This document shows positions 24,053 to 32,508 of a stretch of DNA of 64,000 nucleotides, piece after piece. The DNA lies in contig JAZKYH010000057.1 in NCBI GenBank assembly GCA_045612065.1, positions 1 through 64,000 of the forward strand, written 5' to 3'. A program made the translations under genes and the position numbers. The number at the start of each line of letters is the position of its first letter. Positions within the stretch are counted from its first letter, which is position 1. The stretch comes from UBA1189 sp045612065 (lineage in GTDB: Bacteria > Bacteroidota > Bacteroidia > Bacteroidales > Bacteroidaceae). The notes under the pieces are model-generated. The model did not search any database. It saw only the letters and a program-made list of their open reading frames with translations, and was not told the DNA's origin.

Positions 24053-25714
24053 ATGAAAAGGATAGTGATTAAATTCAAATATATGGTTGTGATGTTATGC
24101 TCCATGGGAGTGTTTTCATCATGCGAAGATTTCTTGGGTACGGTTCCTTTGAATGAAATCGTATTGGAGAACTTTTGGGAAAATGAGGAGGAAGTAAACT
24201 CTGTCGTAATGTCGTGTTATAGTCGTATGGCACAGGGTGATTTCCTTACTCGCTTGATTCTGTGGGGCGAGTTACGTTCTGATAATGTTGTTGAGGGTAT
24301 TATTACGGGTGAAATACCTTATGTGAATAATGATCAATTGCGAGATATGCTTGAAGGTAATATTCAACAGGATTATTACATTGCAGATTGGTCAAGTTTC
24401 TATAGTGTAATCAATCGTTGCAATACGGTGTTGTATTATGCTCCCCAGGTGTTAGAGCGTGACCCAGACTTTAAAGTATCGGAATGGGAATACATTAAGG
24501 CTGAAATGTTGACATTACGTGCTTTATGTTATTTCTATTTGGTACGCTCTTTCCGCGATGTTCCACTTGTACTTGAACCTACACTTGATGATAGCCAGGA
24601 TTTCCAAGTTCCTGCAGCTGACCCTAATGTCGTTCTTGAGCAGTTGGTAAAAGATTTGCAGGAGGCTGAATTGTTTGCGTTGAAAGAATTTCCCGGAAGT
24701 AGCACGTCGCTCTATTCTTACACCAAAGCGCGTGTGACCAAGCAGACGGTATGGTCTTTGCTTGCCGACATCTATCTTTGGATGGAGCGTTACGATGAGT
24801 GTGTTGCCTATTGTGAGAAGGTTATCGAAGCAAAGATTGCGGATGCAGAAAAGGAAAATATGAACTATGAAGGCAATTATCCGTTGATCGCTAATCAAAA
24901 GTCTTCTGCTAATAACAATATACATCAGGCCTTTAATCTGATATTTGGAAGTCAGGGAAATTCTTTTGAGAGTATCTTTGAAATGCCGTTTGGCTACAAT
25001 TATGAAGATAAACGCGATGCGCTTCGTAGCTATTATGGTGCTTTGGATGTACCTATCGGTGCAATGACTGCAGCAACTTTTATTGGTGAAGGTGCGAAAG
25101 ATGGTAATGACCTCTATAAGTCTTCGGATATTCGTGCTATAGAAGCTTTTGATGTTACAGGTACAAGTATCTATCCTATACATAAGTATGCTTGCGTTAA
25201 TATCTCGGATAACGGTGGCGTTGGTTATGCTATGTCAAGATATCCCAACTGGATATTCTATCGTCTGACCGATGTGATGCTGATGGAGGCGGAGGCTTTG
25301 GTTGAGCGCAATGATTCTGTGGATGCTAAGCCTACTGATTTGCAAAAATCTTTTGACTTGGCTTCTTCGGTATATCATCGAGCCAATTTGAAGGGTGAAG
25401 CTTTGAGATTTAGCGGCGAGTATGCTACACAGGATGGATTGCGTAAGTTCGTGTTGGCAGAGCGTCAGCGAGAACTGATGTTTGAGGGTAAGCGTTGGTT
25501 TGACCTTGTGCGCAAAGCACGTCGTGAAGGAAGTAACAGTGCTATGCTTGATTTGGCTACTCGCAAATATACAAGTCCCGGTACTGTGAAAAGTAAATGG
25601 ATAAAGCCTGATATGCTCTATCTGCCCATTCATGAAGATGAGTTGAAGGTAAATCCGCTGCTGAAACAGAATCCTGAGTACATTACAGATAAGACTATTA
25701 CTACTGCTAAATAA
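24053..25714 (+). CDS. SusD/RagB family surface lipoprotein (SusD1)
   Basis: A 553-residue lipoprotein with lipobox Cys24 (FSSC) and the family opening EDFLGTVPLNEI. TPR-like helices follow (YIKAEMLTLRALCYFYLVRSFRDVPLV, about residues 148-174), and the RagB C-terminus has ERQRELMFEGKRWFDLVR (about 481-498) and YLPIHEDEL near the end. It forms the ligand-binding lid of the SusC1 barrel. No glycan enzyme is encoded near it, so the ligand class cannot be inferred. A fasciclin lipoprotein gene follows at 8 bp. Confidence 0.96.
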   Translation: MKRIVIKFKYMVVMLCSMGVFSSCEDFLGTVPLNEIVLENFWENEEEVNSVVMSCYSRMAQGDFLTRLILWGELRSDNVVEGIITGEIPYVNNDQLRDMLEGNIQQDYYIADWSSFYSVINRCNTVLYYAPQVLERDPDFKVSEWEYIKAEMLTLRALCYFYLVRSFRDVPLVLEPTLDDSQDFQVPAADPNVVLEQLVKDLQEAELFALKEFPGSSTSLYSYTKARVTKQTVWSLLADIYLWMERYDECVAYCEKVIEAKIADAEKENMNYEGNYPLIANQKSSANNNIHQAFNLIFGSQGNSFESIFEMPFGYNYEDKRDALRSYYGALDVPIGAMTAATFIGEGAKDGNDLYKSSDIRAIEAFDVTGTSIYPIHKYACVNISDNGGVGYAMSRYPNWIFYRLTDVMLMEAEALVERNDSVDAKPTDLQKSFDLASSVYHRANLKGEALRFSGEYATQDGLRKFVLAERQRELMFEGKRWFDLVRKARREGSNSAMLDLATRKYTSPGTVKSKWIKPDMLYLPIHEDELKVNPLLKQNPEYITDKTITTAK

Positions 25715-25722
25715 TTATTGCT

Positions 25723-27672
25723 ATGAAAAAGTTTTATGCTATATTGTCCGCATCTGTTTTGCTATTGATATTGAATAGCTGTGTGGAGGAATTAAAAACG
25801 GAAAATTTCTATACATTTACAGGTGAAACGATAACTGACTATGTCGAGAATCGTGAATCTTTGTCAATGTTTAAGGGTATCATGGAGCGTACGTCAGAAC
25901 CGTGTATGGCCAATCTTTTGGATGCATATGGCCAATATACGTGTTTTGTTCCCAATAATGATGCTATTAAGGAGTATTTGGAAAGTCGCGGTTTGACAGA
26001 TATTAGTCAACTTAGCGTGGGTGAGTGTGATACAATCGCTCGAAACCATGTAGTAAAGGTGGCTTATCTGACTACAGATATGCCAGAAGGTACATTAGGA
26101 AGACCTAATATGAATGATCGTTACATTCAGGTAACTGTTGACTCTGGTGATATTTATGTGAATAAGGATGCTGCGATTATTCTGCGTGATGAGGAAGTTG
26201 AGAATGGTGTGGTCCACGTGGTCAATAAAGTTTTGCAGCATTCTAATGCAATGATTGTAGATATGTTGCAGCAAGACCCTAGAATTTCGCTTTTCTATGA
26301 AGCTGTGAAATTGACGGGTTTTGATAACATGTTGGCCGAATATATCGATTTAGAGTTTGAGAAAGTAAGAAGGGATGATGGTATGGGAGATGGTACTGAC
26401 CGTACAGGCCAGCCTAAATATTATCCTAATGCACGATACTTAGGATACACAGGTTTTATCGAAACCAATGAAGTATTGGCTAAGGCTGGAATTGACACAT
26501 CATCAATCGATGGATTAATTGACTATGCTAAGAATGTTTATGAGGCTTCATTCCCGAATGATATTGATCAATATGAGGAAGATGAGTACACCAATCCCAA
26601 GCATCCGCTTTATCGTTTTGTAGCTTATCATTTCTTAGACAGAAAGATTAATACGGATAAGATGACAACTTATTTTCACATTGTGCAGAATACCTACGAT
26701 GCTGTGGATTTCTATGAAACGATGTGTAAGGGTACTATTGTGAAGGTTTCCCGTGGAGGTAAAACAGGTGGACAGACTCGTTTGAATCGCCGAAAAGGAA
26801 AGAGTCACGGTCGCAGTTACTCAATTGAGGGTGTTCCTGTGGTAGAGCAGGAAATGTATGATGGTAGCAATGGTATTTACTACTTGATTGACGAACCCCT
26901 TGTATATAGTAAGGATGTTGTTATAGATGTGGTATTGAAAGATCGTATGCGCTTTGATGCTGCTACATTGATGCCTGAATTGGCAACGAACAATATTTTC
27001 CGAAATGGTGATGGAACAGAAAATGCAGGAACTAGAGGTCTTGCCTATCAGATACCTAATACCATGGAGTATAGTTATGTGGAGAATTTGAAGATTTACC
27101 AAGAAGCAATAGTCTACTACCAATGTCCTGTTGTTAATTTCTGGTGTTGGTATGCTGATGAGATTATCGCAGAAGGTTCGTATGACTTTGCAATAAAGTT
27201 GCCTCCCGTACCTTCAGGAACTTATGAAGTTCGTTATGGTTATGTGCCTATGGGACATCGTGGAGTTGTTCAGGTATATTTGGAATGGGATAATGTAAGT
27301 AAGCCTTGTGGTATTCCTATTGATTTGACAGAAGATGGTACGAGCCCGAAGATTGGTTGGGTTACTGACTACGATGGTGATACTAAGAAACCCGAAGAGG
27401 AATTGCTAAAGATTGATAAGGCGATGCATAATCGTGGTTATATGAAAGGTCCGGAGACACAAGCCGAGAACTGGAGTAAGGACCGACTTGCTCGTGATCA
27501 ATCGAATCACCTTCGTCGTATCGTGGCTACAGAATATTTGGAGAATGGAAAGGACTATTACATCCGTTTCCGTGCTGTAGATGAAGAGGCTGAGGAGTTC
27601 ATGTTTGACTATTTGGAGTTGTGTCCAAGAGAAGTTTATGATAATCCGGCTATGCAGGAAGATAGATTATAA
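25723..27672 (+). CDS. Fasciclin-domain lipoprotein F2 with C-terminal beta domain
   Basis: A 649-residue lipoprotein with lipobox Cys20 (NSC). The first FAS1 module (about residues 35-180) contains YTCFVPNNDAIKEYL and closes with NGVVHVVNKVL. A second, more diverged FAS1-like module covers about 185-420. A distinct C-terminal region (about 470-640) looks like a beta-sandwich, with FAIKLPPVPSGTYEVRYGY, and ends FDYLELCP. F3 has the same end pattern. The sequence is AT-rich. It might present a second ligand-binding surface beside SusD1. Confidence 0.82.
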   Translation: MKKFYAILSASVLLLILNSCVEELKTENFYTFTGETITDYVENRESLSMFKGIMERTSEPCMANLLDAYGQYTCFVPNNDAIKEYLESRGLTDISQLSVGECDTIARNHVVKVAYLTTDMPEGTLGRPNMNDRYIQVTVDSGDIYVNKDAAIILRDEEVENGVVHVVNKVLQHSNAMIVDMLQQDPRISLFYEAVKLTGFDNMLAEYIDLEFEKVRRDDGMGDGTDRTGQPKYYPNARYLGYTGFIETNEVLAKAGIDTSSIDGLIDYAKNVYEASFPNDIDQYEEDEYTNPKHPLYRFVAYHFLDRKINTDKMTTYFHIVQNTYDAVDFYETMCKGTIVKVSRGGKTGGQTRLNRRKGKSHGRSYSIEGVPVVEQEMYDGSNGIYYLIDEPLVYSKDVVIDVVLKDRMRFDAATLMPELATNNIFRNGDGTENAGTRGLAYQIPNTMEYSYVENLKIYQEAIVYYQCPVVNFWCWYADEIIAEGSYDFAIKLPPVPSGTYEVRYGYVPMGHRGVVQVYLEWDNVSKPCGIPIDLTEDGTSPKIGWVTDYDGDTKKPEEELLKIDKAMHNRGYMKGPETQAENWSKDRLARDQSNHLRRIVATEYLENGKDYYIRFRAVDEEAEEFMFDYLELCPREVYDNPAMQEDRL

Positions 27673-27693
27673 TATTAAAGGGGATATTAGATT

Positions 27694-29280
27694 ATGAAAT
27701 ACAATAATATATTGAAGCATATAGTTCTGTGGAGCCTATTTCCTATGGTGTGGATGGGTTGCACTGATTGGGATGACCACTACGATGAAGAGGGAAACCT
27801 GCTGACGACAAATACAACTTTGTGGGAAGAGATAGAAGCTCGCCATGAACTGAGTGATTTCAAAGAGTGCTTAGAGCTTTATGGCTATAAGGAGAAGTTG
27901 AATGGTTCTCAGATGTATACTGTATTTGCTCCTATGGGTAAAATTAATACAGCAAATCTTACCCGTAAGAAAATTAAAACGGAAGTGATAGAGAATCACA
28001 TTGCTCGATTTGCTCACTCTGCCAATAGTGCAACGAAGGATAAGTCGGTGGTCATGCTCAATACCAAGACAATTAACTTTACGCAGGATGGTGAAGTGTT
28101 TATGTTTGGTGATAAGAAGCTGGTTAACGAGTATAACATTCGCACTAAGAATGGTGTGCTGCACATTATCGAGGAACAGCAGCCCTTCTTCCATAATATA
28201 TGGGAGTATTTGACTACTGATTCACGATTTGACAATGTGCGTAATTACCTTTACTCTTTCAATGATACAATATTGGATGAGAATAAGAGTGTAAAGGGTG
28301 AAATCAATGCGTTTGGTCAGCAAGAGTATCTTGACTCTGTTATTTATATTAACAATCCGTTGCTTTATTCTATTGGCCAATTAGACGATGAGGATAGCAC
28401 CTATACCATGATTATTCCTACCAATGAGGCTTGGGACGAGGCATACGGAAGAATACAAAATTATTACGTTTATTCACGAAAGGAAGCAAAGCGAGATTCA
28501 TTGTCGGAATATTATACTAATTTGTCAGTAGTGCGTGACTTGATCTTCAGCCATACTGTACAGAAATCAATGAAGGACTCTTTGATATCAACTACGAAAG
28601 GTGTATTTAAGAATCCGTTTGAGTATATCTTGGCTGATTATACAGATAGTGCTAAGTGTAGTAATGGTGAAGTCTATGTGGTGAATGAGTTGAAGCATAA
28701 ACCTTGGGATTCATGGCACACCAAGATCAAGGTTGAAGCTGAGAACGTTAATGCGTTGGTTGTGGATACAATCTTGGAAAAGAATGCATTGATTTATCGT
28801 AGAGAGTTGGCTAATTCTGATTCTATGTATACAAAAATTTCAAGAGGATCTTACTTGGAGATTGTAGATAGAAACACAAAAAGCCATCCGACATTGACAT
28901 TCAATGTGTGGAATACATTGAAAGGTAAATATGACTTGAAAGTGGTGTTCTTACCACAGGAGATGGCTACTTCGAGAAACAAAACCTTATTGCCCAACAG
29001 ATTTGAGGTGAAGGCTAGTTACTTGAAAGCAAATGGAGGTACGGATGGTAATTGGATGACCGACTTTAAGCGTGTTGGTAAAGTAACAGAAAATGATCCG
29101 ATGAAATTGGATACGGTGACTATTGCAACCATTGAAACGGAATGTTGTAGTTATGGTACAGACTCTCCTGGCTTGCAGTTGACAATAGCAAGTAGTTGGT
29201 CTAAGAATGCAAATAACAAGAAAAAGTATTCAACCACTTTGTTGATTGACTGTATCATATTGGAACCCTCTAAAGAATAA
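27694..29280 (+). CDS. Fasciclin-domain lipoprotein F3 with C-terminal beta domain
   Basis: A 528-residue lipoprotein with lipobox Cys23 (WMGC) and the common start TDWDDHYDEEG. The first FAS1 module (about residues 40-165) contains YTVFAPMGKI and closes with NGVLHIIEEQ. The second (about 165-335) contains YTMIIPTNEAWDEAY and closes with GEVYVVNELK. The C-terminal part (about 390-528) resembles a beta-sandwich, with TFNVWNTLKGKYDLKVVF, and ends LIDCIILEPS, similar in pattern to F2. SusC2 starts 5 bp downstream, so F3 is probably the partner of the second SusCD pair. Confidence 0.85.
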   Translation: MKYNNILKHIVLWSLFPMVWMGCTDWDDHYDEEGNLLTTNTTLWEEIEARHELSDFKECLELYGYKEKLNGSQMYTVFAPMGKINTANLTRKKIKTEVIENHIARFAHSANSATKDKSVVMLNTKTINFTQDGEVFMFGDKKLVNEYNIRTKNGVLHIIEEQQPFFHNIWEYLTTDSRFDNVRNYLYSFNDTILDENKSVKGEINAFGQQEYLDSVIYINNPLLYSIGQLDDEDSTYTMIIPTNEAWDEAYGRIQNYYVYSRKEAKRDSLSEYYTNLSVVRDLIFSHTVQKSMKDSLISTTKGVFKNPFEYILADYTDSAKCSNGEVYVVNELKHKPWDSWHTKIKVEAENVNALVVDTILEKNALIYRRELANSDSMYTKISRGSYLEIVDRNTKSHPTLTFNVWNTLKGKYDLKVVFLPQEMATSRNKTLLPNRFEVKASYLKANGGTDGNWMTDFKRVGKVTENDPMKLDTVTIATIETECCSYGTDSPGLQLTIASSWSKNANNKKKYSTTLLIDCIILEPSKE

Positions 29281-29285
29281 CGACT

Positions 29286-32200
29286 ATGAAGAATACAAGA
29301 AAGTATATGCAGCAGCTATTGGGTTGTATAATGATAGGGGGAATGCTGATGAGTGCTCCCGCGGTGTATGCTACTACACCGGATGATGTTAAGAAAGAAC
29401 AGACAGATATCATGACTGAGGTCTCTGGAACAGTATATGATGCAGCTACTCTTGCTCCTTTGGCCGGTGTACGTGTTGTTGCCCATGGCAATAAGCGATA
29501 TACGGCAATGACCAATGAAGAGGGTAACTATTCTTTGAGTGTTCCTAGTTATGTTACTTTGCTGGATCTTACTGCTCCTGGATATAATCTCGTGCAGTTG
29601 GCTGTTAGCGAGCAACCGAAGGTGACCTATATCTACTCTGAGCAGTTTGAAAATAATTATACTGCTGATATTCGAGTAACCGATGTGGCTGAAACCAGTG
29701 ATTTCTCGCTGTCAACAGCATTGACGGTTGATCAGGAGATTGGTACTCGCCTTAGTGCTGATGTGCGCTCAATTACTCGTAGCGGTACACCTGCCATGGG
29801 TAGTGCGATGTTTATCGGTGGTTTGAATTCTTTGAACGCCAATGCACAACCGTTGATCGTACTTGATGGTGTGTTCATTGACCAGCAATATGGTCGTGAG
29901 GCTTTGCATGAGGGCCATTATAACAATGTGTTGTCTTCTATCAGTGTCAGCGATATTGAGAAGGTGACCGTACTGAAGAATGCTACTGCATTGTATGGAA
30001 CAAAGGGATCAAATGGTGTGATTATCATTGATACCAAGCGCAGTACTAGTATGGCAACGCGCATTGAGGCTAACGTAATGGCAGGTATTGAACTGTTGCC
30101 ATCGCGTCCTTCAATGATGAATGCTGATCAGTATCGTCTCTATGCTTCTGAATTGATTGGTAGCACCGATACAGAACTCACAAACTTCAGATTCCTTACT
30201 GAGGATAAGAACGATTATTACTACGATATGTATCATAATGATACTCGTTGGGATGATTATGTATATCGTGAGGCGATATCTCAAAACTACAACATCAGTG
30301 TACAAGGTGGTGACGAGGTTGCCGATTATAACCTTTCGTTGGGTTATGTGAATGCGCAGAGTACGTTGGATTACAACAACTTCACCCGTATGAATTTGCG
30401 TTTCAATACGGATATCAAGTTGATTGGTAATTTGAGTACACGATTTGACGTGGCTTATAATTACAATACCCGTAATTTGCGCGATGATGGCGTCATTGAG
30501 GATTTCTCTAAAGAAACCATCCTTTCTCCCAATTTCTTGGCTCTCATCAAGGCGCCTATCTTGCATCCTTATAAATTGGATGGAAATGGTAACCCCACGG
30601 AAATCGTTTCTGATGCGGATTTCTTTGCTTCTGAATTGGGATTGAATAACTCATGGGCTAACCCTGTAGCTATTAACAAGTATGGTGATGCGAAAAATAA
30701 GAATCGTTTGGAGTATAGTGTGTTTAACCTTTCGGTAGCACCTCGCTATGATTTTAGTGAGAACTTCTATGCAACGACACTCTTCTATTATGCACTTTCG
30801 ACCAACAATCAGCGTGCTTTTGTGCCGATGACGGGTACACCTTCATTCGTTATCGATGGTATCGGTACTTCAAGCAATAGTACTTCTTCGTTCAATGCTA
30901 AGCAAGAATCGCTCTTCAGCGATACGAAGTTGGATTGGACTCTTCGTCACAAGGCTCATACACTGAATCTTGTTGGTGGATTCCGTTATACAAGTGATTC
31001 GTATGCTTCAACCAGTCAAGAGGGTCATAATACGGGTAATGATAAGACACCTAACGTGTCGGCCTCTTTGAACTATAGTAATCTGAATGGTTTGGATGAT
31101 GTGTGGCGTTCGATTGCCTATTATGCCAATGCCGACTATAATTATAAGTACAAGTATTTCTTGCAGGGAGGATTGTCAATGGAGTCAACCTCACGTTTTG
31201 GTAAAGAGGTTGAGTCTGGCATTAAGATGGCTGGCGTTCATTGGGCCCTCTTCCCCTCAGTGCAGGGTGCATGGTTGATTTCATCAGAAAATTTCTTTAA
31301 TTGGGATATGATGAATAGCTTGAAGCTTAGTGCTGGATACGATATGTCCGGTAATGACGATATCGCACTGTCAGCTTCGCGTACAGCACTCAGTGCAACC
31401 CGCTTCCAGAATGGTTCGATCGGTATTGTGTTGAACAATATTGGTAACACCAGTATACAGTGGGAAACGACTCATCGTTTCCGTGCCGGATTGGATATGT
31501 CGATGTTTAACAATCGATTTGGATTGTCTCTTAATGCATTTAAGAGCCAAACAACGAACTTGTTGACAATGAAGGGCCTACCGGAGATTGCTGGAGAAAA
31601 GTATTACTGGTCAAACGGTGGTGCTTTGGAGAATGTTGGATTTGATGTAGCAACAAATATCAAGATGCTCAATCGTAAGAATTGGAAGTGGGAATTAGGT
31701 GCCAACGTGGCTGCATATAAGAATGAAATCACTGCGTTGCCTGACGGAGATTACACTACCACGATTTATGGAGCCAATGTGTTGACATCTGTAGGCCGTT
31801 CGGCTGGAGTATTCTATGGATATGAAACCGCTGGAGTTTATGCAACACAGGAGGAGGCTGAAAAGGATGGCCTCAAAATCATGTCAAAGGCTGGTATACC
31901 TACCTATTTTGGGGCTGGTGACATGAAGTTTGTGAATCATGTTGACGAAGTAGGAAACGAAAATGTCATTGATGAGAAGGATATGGTAGTTATCGGTGAT
32001 CCCAACCCTGATTTCTACGGTAATTTCTATTCTAATCTTTCATACAAGCGCCTTACGCTTAACATGAATTTCAACTATTCGTATGGTAATGACATCTACA
32101 ACTACCAGCGTTCACAGTTGGAAAGCGGTTCTACCTTCTTCAACCAGACAACTGCACTTAATCGTCGCTGGATTGCTGAAGGGCAGCAAACGGATATTCC

Positions 32201-32495
32201 TAAGGCTACGTTCGGCGACCCCATGGGTAATGCTCGTTTCTCTGATCGTTGGATTGAGGATGGTTCGTACCTTCGTCTGCGTAGTGTGACGCTCAGTTAT
32301 GCTTTGCCTATAAACTCAATCTTTTTGCAAGGTATCACCGTGTGGGCCACTGCAAACAATGTGTTTACATTGACAAAGTATTTGGGTAGTGATCCCGAGG
32401 TATGGGCAGGCAACTCAGTGCTTTATCAAGGTATTGATCGTGGCTTGACTGCACAGGGCCGCAGCATATTGATGGGTGTTAAAATAAATCTCTAA
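29286..32495 (+). CDS. SusC/RagA family TonB-linked outer-membrane protein (SusC2)
   Basis: A 1069-residue outer-membrane importer. A signal peptide (about residues 1-30) is followed by a carboxypeptidase-D-like domain (VSGTVYDAATLAPLAGVRV, about 46-64). The plug has PLIVLDGVFI and ATALYGTKGSNGVIIIDTKR (about 237-256), and a long barrel follows, ending in MGVKINL. The plug differs from SusC1: where SusC1 has MRLRGVSSING, this protein has AMFIGGLNSLNA, so the usual Arg-Gly of the plug motif is lost. It is otherwise intact and paired with SusD2 13 bp downstream. Confidence 0.94.
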   Translation: MKNTRKYMQQLLGCIMIGGMLMSAPAVYATTPDDVKKEQTDIMTEVSGTVYDAATLAPLAGVRVVAHGNKRYTAMTNEEGNYSLSVPSYVTLLDLTAPGYNLVQLAVSEQPKVTYIYSEQFENNYTADIRVTDVAETSDFSLSTALTVDQEIGTRLSADVRSITRSGTPAMGSAMFIGGLNSLNANAQPLIVLDGVFIDQQYGREALHEGHYNNVLSSISVSDIEKVTVLKNATALYGTKGSNGVIIIDTKRSTSMATRIEANVMAGIELLPSRPSMMNADQYRLYASELIGSTDTELTNFRFLTEDKNDYYYDMYHNDTRWDDYVYREAISQNYNISVQGGDEVADYNLSLGYVNAQSTLDYNNFTRMNLRFNTDIKLIGNLSTRFDVAYNYNTRNLRDDGVIEDFSKETILSPNFLALIKAPILHPYKLDGNGNPTEIVSDADFFASELGLNNSWANPVAINKYGDAKNKNRLEYSVFNLSVAPRYDFSENFYATTLFYYALSTNNQRAFVPMTGTPSFVIDGIGTSSNSTSSFNAKQESLFSDTKLDWTLRHKAHTLNLVGGFRYTSDSYASTSQEGHNTGNDKTPNVSASLNYSNLNGLDDVWRSIAYYANADYNYKYKYFLQGGLSMESTSRFGKEVESGIKMAGVHWALFPSVQGAWLISSENFFNWDMMNSLKLSAGYDMSGNDDIALSASRTALSATRFQNGSIGIVLNNIGNTSIQWETTHRFRAGLDMSMFNNRFGLSLNAFKSQTTNLLTMKGLPEIAGEKYYWSNGGALENVGFDVATNIKMLNRKNWKWELGANVAAYKNEITALPDGDYTTTIYGANVLTSVGRSAGVFYGYETAGVYATQEEAEKDGLKIMSKAGIPTYFGAGDMKFVNHVDEVGNENVIDEKDMVVIGDPNPDFYGNFYSNLSYKRLTLNMNFNYSYGNDIYNYQRSQLESGSTFFNQTTALNRRWIAEGQQTDIPKATFGDPMGNARFSDRWIEDGSYLRLRSVTLSYALPINSIFLQGITVWATANNVFTLTKYLGSDPEVWAGNSVLYQGIDRGLTAQGRSILMGVKINL

Positions 32496-32508
32496 AAAGA
32501 ATTACGAT

